A program made the translations under genes and the position numbers. A DNA stretch of 64,000 bases, taken from Albibacterium bauzanense (lineage in GTDB: Bacteria; Bacteroidota; Bacteroidia; Sphingobacteriales; Sphingobacteriaceae). Below are positions 37,331-45,353 of this stretch, piece after piece; position 1 is the stretch's first letter, and the number at the start of each line of letters is the position of its first letter. The notes below the pieces were generated by a model, which saw only the letters and a program-made list of their open reading frames with translations, did no database searches and had not been told where the DNA came from. The stretch is from positions 1,240,001 through 1,304,000 of the forward strand of contig NZ_SMGO01000001.1 of the NCBI RefSeq assembly GCF_004339765.1. The letters run 5' to 3'.

Positions 37331-38449
37331 TTAACGGAATAACAATGGGGCAAAGTCAGCAACATATCTGCGCCATACCATAAAGGTATGTCCACCAGGT
37401 GTCTCAACATCTGTAAAATTCACGTCTTTAGACTTCAGCCACTTTTTAAAATTTCTATTGGTCTCTAACAGAAAATCAGAGGTGCCGATACCAATCCAAA
37501 ATAGCTTTAGTTGAGAGTTTACTGAAGAATTTAAATTAGGGAAAGTCTTCTCATAAGCATCAGCAGGATTAGGTGCTGGCTGACCTTGAACAGGTCTGGC
37601 ACCATACATAACAGCACTACTAAAACCTCCTATCCATGCAAACTTATCTACATTGCTTAATCCTGCATATATTGCTGTTCCACCACCCATAGATAATCCG
37701 GCAATTGCACGTTGATTACGATCTTTTGATGCATGATAGGTCTTTTCAATCTGAGGAATAACTTCTTGTAAAAGAGCAGCAGTATATTTTTCATTTCCTC
37801 CATAGCCCAATGTATTAACCATAATCATTGGCTTAGCTTTCCCTTGGGTAATAAGATTATCCAATGTAATATTTGCCTGTCCGTTTACAGTCCATGAAAG
37901 TGCATTTCCTCCGGCGCCATGAAGTAAATATAAAACCGGATAAGGCTCTGCTCTATTAGGATCATAATTAGGAGGAAGATATACATAATAGTCTCTGCTA
38001 TCTCCAATAATTCCTGATTTATAGAAATGATGATTTACTGAACCATGTGCAATATTATCATTCATTTCCCAAGGAAGAGAAGCCGGTCCGGGAACATGAA
38101 GCAGGCTTTGTGTAGAGTTTTGATAGCTAGGTTTCGCTACCGGATTAGATGGATCAGGAATAACTAAACCATCTAAAACAAAAGAATAATCGTAAATATC
38201 TGGATCCAGTTGCTTTGTAGCACTCCACACTCCATTTGCATCCTTTTGCATAGTTTCTTTTGATATCCCCTCAATATCAACAATTACCTGCTCTGCATTG
38301 GGTGCTCGTAAACGAAAAGTAACCAGACCACCTTCTTTCACTTCTGGCGACTTAACAGAAGGCTGCATCACCGGAATTGTATTAACAGGTGTTTGAGCAT
38401 TAACACTCGTCAATAAAAAACAAAAAATAATTAGTAATAATCGATTCAT
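37331..38449 (-). CDS. Secreted esterase, CE1/esterase D type, with N-terminal E-set domain
   Basis: A 372-residue secreted alpha/beta hydrolase. The signal peptide ends near residue 18 (SVNAQ). An N-terminal immunoglobulin-like E-set/CBM48-type domain (about 30-120, VTFRLRAPNAEQVIVDIEG) precedes the esterase domain (about 140-372). The nucleophile is Ser253 in AIAGLSMGGG, the oxyanion region YLLHGAGG is at 174-181 and the likely catalytic His is in GGHTFMVWRRY. Such proteins remove feruloyl or acetyl groups from xylan and related glycans. It follows the DUF1080 gene by 18 bp. Confidence 0.88.
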   Translation of the reverse strand: MNRLLLIIFCFLLTSVNAQTPVNTIPVMQPSVKSPEVKEGGLVTFRLRAPNAEQVIVDIEGISKETMQKDANGVWSATKQLDPDIYDYSFVLDGLVIPDPSNPVAKPSYQNSTQSLLHVPGPASLPWEMNDNIAHGSVNHHFYKSGIIGDSRDYYVYLPPNYDPNRAEPYPVLYLLHGAGGNALSWTVNGQANITLDNLITQGKAKPMIMVNTLGYGGNEKYTAALLQEVIPQIEKTYHASKDRNQRAIAGLSMGGGTAIYAGLSNVDKFAWIGGFSSAVMYGARPVQGQPAPNPADAYEKTFPNLNSSVNSQLKLFWIGIGTSDFLLETNRNFKKWLKSKDVNFTDVETPGGHTFMVWRRYVADFAPLLFR

Positions 38450-38467
38450 AATTTATGGTTTTATATT

Positions 38468-39160
38468 CTAAGGTAATTCTTTTATTGCAATATTTCTATA
38501 CCGATGCATAGCACCTGGTTGCCATGAGCCCAAGCCATTCCAATCACCCGCAGCAGAGGAAAACAAAGCGGTCCAGTGAGATTGCAAACCAATCATTCCC
38601 TCTGTTACACCAGCAATAAAGTCATTCTTTGGCTGTGTAACATCCCACATTTGAACTCCATTAATCCAAAGTGTAATATGGGGTATTTCTCCTTCCATCC
38701 GAATCCTAAAAGAATTCCAGTCATTTTCTTTCCATACTTTTTCTCGCCCTTCTGTTTTCGCTTGCTTACTGATCGGCATTCGTTCACTCAATAAATTACC
38801 CGTACTTCCAACCGATTCATCAAACTCAACTTGATAGGCAACTCCGCTTTCTGAAGAACGGATAAAGATGCCTCCATTTGAAAATGAATCTATTTTGGCT
38901 TCTAAATAAAGATCAAAGTTCTTATACTTCTTATCTGTTAAGAGAATACCACCTTGTCCATAAGGGTTCTGCGAAACAACAATCATCCCATCTTCAGCTC
39001 TAAAATTAGGTGTGGTTCCTTGATGTGTAGTGCGACTAATATGCCACCCTTTAAGATTTTTACCATTAAAAATAGGTTTAAAGCCGGCAGGTATCTGTGC
39101 ACTTGCAAAACTGGTAATCATTAAAAGCAGAGCTATATTTAATATGTATTTGAAACTCAT
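38468..39160 (-). CDS. DUF1080 (3-keto-disaccharide hydrolase) family protein
   Basis: A 230-residue secreted protein with a signal peptide ending near residue 21 (SFASAQ). The jelly-roll DUF1080 domain fills the rest, with FKPIFNGKNLKGWHISR at the start, GGIFIRSSESGVAYQVEFDE in the middle and WNSFRIRMEGEIPHITLWIN late. Characterised members of the family act on 3-keto-glycosides by lyase or hydrolase chemistry. It lies between the esterase and FGE-fold genes with gaps of 18 and 23 bp. It is one of two DUF1080 proteins in the cluster. Confidence 0.87.
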   Translation of the reverse strand: MSFKYILNIALLLMITSFASAQIPAGFKPIFNGKNLKGWHISRTTHQGTTPNFRAEDGMIVVSQNPYGQGGILLTDKKYKNFDLYLEAKIDSFSNGGIFIRSSESGVAYQVEFDESVGSTGNLLSERMPISKQAKTEGREKVWKENDWNSFRIRMEGEIPHITLWINGVQMWDVTQPKNDFIAGVTEGMIGLQSHWTALFSSAAGDWNGLGSWQPGAMHRYRNIAIKELP

Positions 39161-39183
39161 AATTATCTTAAATTAATTCCTTA

Positions 39184-39996
39184 TTAATTACTCTCCATCA
39201 CGATACGCAATCCAATATCATACCCATTGCCCCGACCGGCAGCATGCGTCATATACGTTGCATTCTTCACATCGCCAACAAAAGATGCACCCTTTAAAAC
39301 ATGCTCTTTTCCTGATTTAGGAGGAACCGGATCTGCAAATATCCTTTCATTATAATAATCCTGAGTCCACTCCCATACATTTCCTAACATATCATACAAG
39401 CCCCAAGCATTAGGCTTCTTTTGCCCAACCGCAATTGGATTTACACCTCCTAACACAGCAGAAGCTCTAATCTCTGTCCAGGGAATATCATCTACTGCTC
39501 CTGCCCGAGCCGCATATTCCCATTCAAATTCTGTTGGGATACGGTACTTATGAGCTTTATCTAATTTATTTAACTTCTTGACAAAAGCCTGCGCATCTTT
39601 CCAGCTTATATTATCTACAGGGTGATTATCTGTACTTTCAGCTACTTTATCTCCTTGAAAAATTGAAGGATTATTCCCCATTACTTTTATCCACTGCTCT
39701 TGAGTAACTTCAAATTTGCCAATATAGTAGGGTTGATCTATAGTAACTTTGAAACCCGACATATAGGCTTCCTTAGCCATTTTCTCTGCCAGCTCATATG
39801 CAGAAGCAGGAAGTGCGCTTCTCCCTCCCGGCTTTCCAACCGTTGGTTCAAACTTACCGACAGTCATTGATCCTGGTTTAATTAACACGAATTCCATGCC
39901 TATACTATTCGTATAAGTATCTTGTGCACTCACGATACCAGAAAGAAATACCAATAAAAATACGGGTAAAAGCTTTCCTATCATTTTATTAATCAT
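39184..39996 (-). CDS. FGE-sulfatase-fold (SUMF1-like) protein lacking all cysteines
   Basis: A 270-residue secreted protein (signal ending IVSAQ near residue 24) with the formylglycine-generating-enzyme fold: NSIGMEFVLIKPGSMTVGKF, YYIGKFEVTQEQWIKVMGNN, PVDNISWKDAQAFVKKLNK, YRIPTEFEWEYAARAG and AWGLYDMLGNVWEWTQDYY. True FGE needs two cysteines near its C-terminus to bind copper; here the region is LKGASFVGDVKNATYMTHAA and the whole protein has no cysteine. No sulfatase gene is in the window. It is more likely a binding or accessory protein of the dehydrogenase cluster. Confidence 0.85.
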   Translation of the reverse strand: MINKMIGKLLPVFLLVFLSGIVSAQDTYTNSIGMEFVLIKPGSMTVGKFEPTVGKPGGRSALPASAYELAEKMAKEAYMSGFKVTIDQPYYIGKFEVTQEQWIKVMGNNPSIFQGDKVAESTDNHPVDNISWKDAQAFVKKLNKLDKAHKYRIPTEFEWEYAARAGAVDDIPWTEIRASAVLGGVNPIAVGQKKPNAWGLYDMLGNVWEWTQDYYNERIFADPVPPKSGKEHVLKGASFVGDVKNATYMTHAAGRGNGYDIGLRIVMESN

Positions 39997-40033
39997 CTTT
40001 ATTTATTTAGGTTTATTAATTATAACCATTCAA

Positions 40034-42328
40034 TTATTTACCTATAAAATTATTATTCTCCGCTCTTCCAAGCTTCATAATTTCGAGGGTTCTTAATGTC
40101 ATACCTCCACGAGGCACTCCTGTTATAGCACGAACTTCCTTCACTTCTTCAGGCGTAACAACTGATGCATTATTACCCAGATCGCCGCTATTACGTACAT
40201 AACTCAATACTGCAGCAATCCATTCATCATCCTGTGCAGCCATAGATGGCATTGCATCTGCATATTCTTTCCCATCCACTGGTCCGGTCAATCCACTTAA
40301 TAGTAGTTGAATCGTTAATATTTTATCTCCTTTTAAGCGTGGAGAACCCGCCAATGGAGGAGCAGGCATATCTGAACTGCCCGCAACTGTAATACCTCTA
40401 CCTTTGGGGCCATGGCAAGAAGCACATAATTGGTTATAAATAGTTGCACCCTTCAATACTAAAGCCCTATGCTCGGGACTCAAATTCTTAACTCTTGCAA
40501 GCTCTTCTTCCAGCGCCCTTTGTTTATCTAAAAATGTTTTATAAGACACCTGCATCAATTCATTATCAGGATTAGCTGCCAGCAATTCTGACACAGTTTG
40601 TTGAGCCGTCTCCGTTTTATTTGTTCTCAATGTTAAAAATAATTGAATGCGTACATCTGCACTGGTATCATTTTTTAAGGATGCTAATTTATCGATCACT
40701 TCCGCATCATTCTTTTTAACATACATCTCACTGATCCAGATTGCTGCCTTTCTAACCTGAGGGTCAGCATCTTCCATTGCACTGTATAGCGTTCCTTTAT
40801 CAATCGCATTCATGCCCTCCAATGTCCACAATGCATGAATACGCGCTAAATTACTAGGTTTAGATTTCAAACCGCCTTGCTCTCCCAAGGCTATTTTCTT
40901 TAAATCCGGAACAGCAGATTGATCATTTAAAACAATAAGTTGCTTTTGAGCATTATCACGCCACCATCCGTTTGGATGATCCAGATAAGTAACCAGCTTC
41001 GCTGCCGATTCATTCAACATATTTGGCTTAGTTGTGTCCCTCTCAAAATCATCATGAACAACCCGGTATATCCGCCCCATTCCTTTATTCTTATCTAAAC
41101 CTTTTTCAGCAATTACCTTTCCCAAATATGAATCAGGGCCTGTCCATTCACTTTCCTGGATAATTCCATGATACATATCCACAATATACATTGTTCCATC
41201 CGGAGCGGTATAGGTATTTAAAGGTCTGAAATTCATGTCAGCAGAAGCTAACCAATCCTTTTCCTTATAAACATCTTCAATGATTATCTTTCCATCTTTA
41301 TTTAGAACCTTACCACGCTTAATAATCCTTCCCACCATTTCAGGAATAAAATAATCACCCTGCATATCAGCAGGAAGGCGATCTCCCCTAAATATTGATT
41401 GTCCGGCACCCGATGTAAATCTATTCAACGTATTATCTTCCGGACGAAGAGCCTTCTCTCCTCCTTGCGCATCCAGGTTACCAATAATTGGCCAGGGTAT
41501 CGTGAAATCAACCGTATACTGATCGATAAAATTCAAGGCACCATAAGCCGGCATTTGTTGAATCTGCACAGCAGGCAAGCCCGGCCCTGCCTCTGAATAA
41601 AATAAGCGGCCATAATTATCACTGGTAATCCCCCACTGTCCGATCATGTTATCCACTAAGGTATCAGCAACCAAAACTCCGTCTTTATATTTATAGCGTA
41701 AATTATCCCTTGTAGGATAGATCCAATTATCCATATTCCAGATAAGCCCACCATTTTGATGCTCCAGATTTCTTGAATCTACCGCATCATTTCGGAAAAC
41801 CATTTTCTTGGTATCTGCTACGCCATCACCATCTGTATCCCCATAGCTCCATATATGTTGAACATTAGTTTCCTGAACTAATAATTGATCTCCAATTGTA
41901 AGAATAGCGCGAGGCAACACAAGACTATCAATGTATACAGTAGATTTATCCATCACACCATCTCCATCTGTATCTTCTAAAAGCTTGATCTTACTAACCG
42001 GTTCATATTGGCCAGTACCACTGGCATCAAGCATATAAGTATTCATTTCAGCAACAAACATCCTTCCATTGCCATCCCACGTAAGAGCTACAGGCTCTTG
42101 GATCATGGGCTCACTGGCAACCAATTCAAGATGATATCCCGGCGGCAATTGAACTTTCTCCATACTCTCTTCCGGAGATAAAGGTTTAACAGGAGGGTCG
42201 GTGTCAACTACAACCCTTACAAAATCATCATCGTTAGAAGGGTTTTTTGATTCGTTACAGGCAGACACAAATAGTGCAACTAGTACAGCACTAACAACCC
42301 AACTGCCATATAATAGATTTCTTCTCAT
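40034..42328 (-). CDS. Haem-binding beta-propeller dehydrogenase-like lipoprotein with C-terminal cytochrome c
   Basis: A 764-residue relative of the 1033-residue protein downstream. A lipobox (VALFVSAC) marks a lipid Cys near residue 24. The propeller (about 50-420) has VALTWDGNGRMFVAEMNTYM, LLEDTDGDGVMDKSTVYIDS and NTYTAPDGTMYIVDMYHG. A short HEAT-like region (about 440-600) follows, then a cytochrome c domain with CASCH at 635-639 and a later methionine segment DAMPSM that could give the axial ligand. It is the first gene of the main cluster and likely oxidises a sugar or polyol in the periplasm. Confidence 0.86.
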   Translation of the reverse strand: MRRNLLYGSWVVSAVLVALFVSACNESKNPSNDDDFVRVVVDTDPPVKPLSPEESMEKVQLPPGYHLELVASEPMIQEPVALTWDGNGRMFVAEMNTYMLDASGTGQYEPVSKIKLLEDTDGDGVMDKSTVYIDSLVLPRAILTIGDQLLVQETNVQHIWSYGDTDGDGVADTKKMVFRNDAVDSRNLEHQNGGLIWNMDNWIYPTRDNLRYKYKDGVLVADTLVDNMIGQWGITSDNYGRLFYSEAGPGLPAVQIQQMPAYGALNFIDQYTVDFTIPWPIIGNLDAQGGEKALRPEDNTLNRFTSGAGQSIFRGDRLPADMQGDYFIPEMVGRIIKRGKVLNKDGKIIIEDVYKEKDWLASADMNFRPLNTYTAPDGTMYIVDMYHGIIQESEWTGPDSYLGKVIAEKGLDKNKGMGRIYRVVHDDFERDTTKPNMLNESAAKLVTYLDHPNGWWRDNAQKQLIVLNDQSAVPDLKKIALGEQGGLKSKPSNLARIHALWTLEGMNAIDKGTLYSAMEDADPQVRKAAIWISEMYVKKNDAEVIDKLASLKNDTSADVRIQLFLTLRTNKTETAQQTVSELLAANPDNELMQVSYKTFLDKQRALEEELARVKNLSPEHRALVLKGATIYNQLCASCHGPKGRGITVAGSSDMPAPPLAGSPRLKGDKILTIQLLLSGLTGPVDGKEYADAMPSMAAQDDEWIAAVLSYVRNSGDLGNNASVVTPEEVKEVRAITGVPRGGMTLRTLEIMKLGRAENNNFIGK

Positions 42329-42354
42329 AATAAATGAAATTTAAACCACTCACT

Positions 42355-42362
42355 CAAATATA
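42355..42362 (-). promoter_or_regulatory. -7 promoter box for the oxidative gene cluster
   Basis: The minus strand reads TATATTTG, a full TAnnTTTG match, 26 bases before the ATG of the first dehydrogenase-like gene. Four bases further upstream on the same strand is ATTAATCTAAA (42377-42367), the core found twice at the haem-operon promoter. Confidence 0.5.
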
Positions 42363-42403
42363 TGATTTTAGATTAATACCTTATCTATCATTGCTTTATA
42401 AAG

Positions 42404-42513
42404 AACAGTGGTCAAACAGTGGTTGAACAGTGGTTGAACAGTCCTCAAGCAGTGGTAAAAGGACTGTACATCCACAGTTCAACTACTGTTTAATTATAGT
42501 TTAATTACAGTAT
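42404..42513. repeat. Ten-unit, 11-bp tandem repeat array
   Basis: The 110 bp divide exactly into ten 11-mers. The first five are AACAGTGGTCA, AACAGTGGTTG, AACAGTGGTTG, AACAGTCCTCA and AGCAGTGGTAA. The last five keep the 11-base phase but carry the core mostly inverted: AAGGACTGTAC, ATCCACAGTTC, AACTACTGTTT, AATTATAGTTT, AATTACAGTAT. CAGTCC (42439-42444) and GGACTG (42461-42466) form an inverted pair at the turning point. The array sits 42 bp upstream of the -7 box of the oxidative cluster, in the 273-bp gap after the second DUF1080 gene. An 11-bp period places each unit on one face of the helix. Confidence 0.85.
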
Positions 42514-42601
42514 GGTATATACGTGTTTATACTAATAGATAAATGACAGCAGTCAGTTCTAGTAATTAAAGGGAAAGAAAAGTAAAGGTGTTTTAGAAAC
42601 C

Positions 42602-43321
42602 TTATAAAGGACGGATCTTAATATTTCTCCATTGGCTAGAGCCAGGATGTTGTTGCAAGGCAATTTTTCCTTTGGCAACTTTAGCAAAGTTCGCGAACTC
42701 CTTGGCATTAAATTTACTATTTGCTACCAATTTATTCCATTCATCGCTTCCTATTTGCCCATCAAAGGTTTGTATGCCATTCAACCAAAAGGTCAGGTGT
42801 CCTTTATTCTGTAAGATTCTTACTTGATTCCATTCACCAACTGGTTTTGGTTTCGACACTTCAGGGCCTCCAACCATATCGTATAAGGAACCGGCAAGTC
42901 GGCTTTCTTTTTTATTATCTGCAGCATCGATGTTATCCAACACTTGCATTTCAGGGCCCGTTAAATAGGTGTTTTTAAATTCCGGTTTTTCTTGTATGTC
43001 AAAAATAATTCCGCTATTTCCTCCTTTAGAAATTTTCCATTCTAAACGAAAATCGAAATTCTCATATTCATCGTTGGTAACAATGTCACCTCCTCCTTCT
43101 TCTGGTCCATTTGGATCAAAAGTTAGTACTCCATCTTTCACTTGCCATCTAGAACCCACGGTATCTTTCAAGTAGGTATGCCAGCCGTTAGTTGTTTCAC
43201 CATCGAATAATAGCTTCCAACCTTCTTTCTTTTCTGCGTCAGTAAGCGTGTTTGGTTTTTGTGCTATTGCCACACTGCTTAGCATAGCAAATACTGTAAA
43301 AGCGATCAGAATTCTTTTCAT
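42602..43321 (-). CDS. DUF1080 (3-keto-disaccharide hydrolase) family protein
   Basis: A 239-residue secreted protein; the signal peptide ends near residue 20 (SVAIAQ). The DUF1080 jelly roll shows WKLLFDGETTNGWHTYLKDT, FDFRLEWKISKGGNSGIIFD and GHLTFWLNGIQTFDGQIG, ending ALQQHPGSSQWRNIKIRPL. It is a clear paralogue of the 230-residue protein at 38468-39160 but is only distantly similar. The 11-bp repeat array separates it from the rest of the cluster, so it has its own transcript. Confidence 0.88.
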   Translation of the reverse strand: MKRILIAFTVFAMLSSVAIAQKPNTLTDAEKKEGWKLLFDGETTNGWHTYLKDTVGSRWQVKDGVLTFDPNGPEEGGGDIVTNDEYENFDFRLEWKISKGGNSGIIFDIQEKPEFKNTYLTGPEMQVLDNIDAADNKKESRLAGSLYDMVGGPEVSKPKPVGEWNQVRILQNKGHLTFWLNGIQTFDGQIGSDEWNKLVANSKFNAKEFANFAKVAKGKIALQQHPGSSQWRNIKIRPL

Positions 43322-43406
43322 ATTTTTTGATTTTTGAGGAGGTAAGGTAAGAAATATCTGAGAAAGCTGCGAAATTTATATAATAATTTATGTAGCAATT
43401 GATAGC

Positions 43407-43414
43407 TATATTTG
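43407..43414 (+). promoter_or_regulatory. -7 promoter box for the VOC gene
   Basis: TATATTTG matches TAnnTTTG and lies 40 bases before the ATG at 43455, giving a leader of roughly 33 nt. No -33 TTTG is seen at the usual distance. Confidence 0.4.
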
Positions 43415-43454
43415 TTATGATATATGGTTTATAAAAATTCTAAAAAGATGATTT

Positions 43455-43817
43455 ATGGAATATAAAATAACTCGAGCAGTCCCCCAGCTTCCCTCTATTG
43501 ACTTTGAAAGATCAAAGAAATTCTATATAACGGAATTGGGTTTTAGGTTACATGCAGAATATGATGACCTTCTTATCCTTTTCTTAGACACGATGGAATT
43601 ACATTTATGGCAATGTTTCGATCAGAATATACCTGATACTTCAAGTTGTTATATACGGGTAAACCACATTGAAATACTCTATGAAAAATATAAACATTTA
43701 AACAGCATTTGTGTTCCTTTAAAAATGCAGCCTTGGGGAGTAAAAGAGTTTTATATTAAAGATGACAGTGGAAATCTGCTAAAATTTGGAGAAGAAAAGC
43801 TTTTATCCCTGGAATAG
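43455..43817 (+). CDS. VOC-superfamily protein resembling bleomycin resistance proteins
   Basis: A 120-residue glyoxalase-fold protein. The opening VPQLPSIDFERSKKFYITEL and the layout of acidic and aromatic residues (LILFLDTMELHLWQCFDQ; PWGVKEFYIKDDSGNLLKFG) follow the small drug-binding Ble/BLMT proteins, which sequester bleomycin as dimers and lack the metal site of glyoxalase I. Drug binding here is an inference from family likeness. The TspO-related gene follows 15 bp downstream on the same strand. Confidence 0.78.
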   Translation: MEYKITRAVPQLPSIDFERSKKFYITELGFRLHAEYDDLLILFLDTMELHLWQCFDQNIPDTSSCYIRVNHIEILYEKYKHLNSICVPLKMQPWGVKEFYIKDDSGNLLKFGEEKLLSLE

Positions 43818-43832
43818 CAATAATCTACCTCT

Positions 43833-44624
43833 ATGAAAAAGACATTACAGATATCAAATATCATTGCTTTAATTGTTACGATAATAATTAATTATTTGTC
43901 TAATACTGGTGTATTTAACGGAAGTACAATGGCATCCGTTTCTGCAGAATATCAAAATTATTTTACACCGGCGGGGTATACATTTTCTATCTGGGGACTT
44001 ATTTATATTGGGTTAATTGCATTTGTTGTTTACCAAAGTAAAGGATTATTCAAAAAAGCAGAAGTACCTTCCGTTGTTCTTGAAGTTGGGTGGTTATTCG
44101 TTATATCCTGTGCAGCTAACTGTCTTTGGATTCTGGCATGGCTTTATGAATATACAGGCACTTCTGTACTTATAATGATACTACTTCTTTTCTCATTAAT
44201 GCGGATTGTTATCAGCACTCGCATGGAGCTGGATGAAGTGCCATTAAAGAAAATTGTCTTTGTATGGTGGCCTTTTTCTCTCTACGTTGGTTGGATCACA
44301 GTAGCTCTACTAGCAAATATTGCTGCATATTTAGCTAAAATGCAATGGGATGGATTTGGAATATCAGGTATTAGCTGGACTATCCTTTTTATATGTATTG
44401 CAGGCATTGTAAATGTATTTTTAACCTGGGGTAGAAACATGCGGGAAGCGGCAATTGCCGCAGCTTGGGGATTAATAGGAGTAGCGGTGGCTAATTCCCC
44501 TTCATTTCCGTCGATTGTATATACTGCAATTACTGTAGCTATTCTTCTTTTAATAAGCAGTGTAGTTCATGCTTATAGAAACAGACCAAAGTCTCTTAGA
44601 AGAATCAACTCAATGAAAATCTAA
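43833..44624 (+). CDS. TspO/MBR-related tryptophan-rich membrane protein
   Basis: A 263-residue membrane protein with about seven hydrophobic helices and many tryptophans. The start NIIALIVTIIINYLSNTG and the motif FTPAGYTFSIWGLIYIGLIA match the TspO/MBR-like family. The classical TspO is about 160 residues with five helices, so this is the longer form often found in Bacteroidota. Family members bind porphyrins or other ligands; no ligand can be assigned. It shares a transcript with the VOC gene. Confidence 0.75.
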   Translation: MKKTLQISNIIALIVTIIINYLSNTGVFNGSTMASVSAEYQNYFTPAGYTFSIWGLIYIGLIAFVVYQSKGLFKKAEVPSVVLEVGWLFVISCAANCLWILAWLYEYTGTSVLIMILLLFSLMRIVISTRMELDEVPLKKIVFVWWPFSLYVGWITVALLANIAAYLAKMQWDGFGISGISWTILFICIAGIVNVFLTWGRNMREAAIAAAWGLIGVAVANSPSFPSIVYTAITVAILLLISSVVHAYRNRPKSLRRINSMKI

Positions 44625-44634
44625 AACAAACAGG

Positions 44635-44668
44635 AATGCAGATAAGCATACATATGCTCACCTGCATT
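44635..44668 (-). terminator. Terminator between convergent genes, G-U pairs on the minus strand
   Basis: Arms 44635-44650 and 44653-44668 give a 16-bp stem. In plus-strand RNA two positions are A:C mismatches; in minus-strand RNA the same two are G:U pairs, so the stem is complete only there. In the leftward direction a T-rich CCTGTTTGTTTTAG follows. It should terminate the nitroreductase gene. Confidence 0.65.
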
Positions 44669-44685
44669 TCGCATCATTACTTCAA

Positions 44686-45318
44686 TTAATTTAATTCTGT
44701 AATAAACTCTTCTCTACGTTTACGAACTTTCTTAAGATTCACTAACCAATCATTTGATTCGTCGCGGTATCCTAAAGGCAATAAGGTTACACTTTTCAAT
44801 CCTTTTTCACTTAAATTTAAAAGAGAATCTAAAGCACTGCTATCAAAACCTTCCATTGGCGTGGCATCAACTTTTAACTCTGCTGCAGCTGCAATTGCGG
44901 TTCCAAAAGCAATATAAGCTTGACGCGCTGCATGTTCGAAGTTTTGTTGAGATGTTTGGTTCGTATATAAATCTATTAGCCTGGTTCGATAATCAGCCGT
45001 TGATGAATCAGGTAAGCCTCTCTCTGCATTTAAATGATCAAATATGCTGTTAATACGTACGTCAGTATATTTATCCCATGCCGCAAATATCAATAAATGC
45101 GAAGAATCTGTTACTTGACTTTGGTTATAAGCAATTGCTTGGATTTTTTCTTTTAATTCAGGATTCGTTACTACAATTACCTCAAAAGGTTGTAGACCAG
45201 ATGATGTTGGCGCTAAGTGTGCTGCCTCTAAAATTTTCTCAACTTTATCTTGCGGAACAGTCTGCCCATTCATCTTTTTTGTGGCGTATCGCCAGTTCAA
45301 TGCGTCTAATAATTCCAT
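44686..45318 (-). CDS. NAD(P)H-dependent nitroreductase, NfsB-like
   Basis: A 210-residue flavin oxidoreductase of the nitroreductase family. The N-terminal RYATKKMNGQTVPQDKVEKI and the FMN-site segment AAHLAPTSSGLQPFEVIVVT are typical, as are YIAFGTAIAAAAELKVDATP and the C-terminal LLPLGYRDESNDWL. Such enzymes reduce nitroaromatics and quinones with NAD(P)H. It is divergent from an HxlR regulator gene with two palindromes between, so it is the likely target of that regulator. Confidence 0.9.
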   Translation of the reverse strand: MELLDALNWRYATKKMNGQTVPQDKVEKILEAAHLAPTSSGLQPFEVIVVTNPELKEKIQAIAYNQSQVTDSSHLLIFAAWDKYTDVRINSIFDHLNAERGLPDSSTADYRTRLIDLYTNQTSQQNFEHAARQAYIAFGTAIAAAAELKVDATPMEGFDSSALDSLLNLSEKGLKSVTLLPLGYRDESNDWLVNLKKVRKRREEFITELN

Positions 45319-45353
45319 TATTTTTATGTTTTATTTTGCAAATTTCAATAATA

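Noticed and set aside
39184-39996. Sulfatase-activating enzyme
   Set aside because: The catalytic cysteines are absent and there is no sulfatase gene in the window.
42404-42513. CRISPR array
   Set aside because: The units are 11 bp and contiguous, with no spacers, and no cas gene is in the window.
21009-43321. Genomic island acquired by transfer
   Set aside because: No integrase, transposase, tRNA attachment site or direct-repeat border was seen, and base usage by eye matches the flanks.
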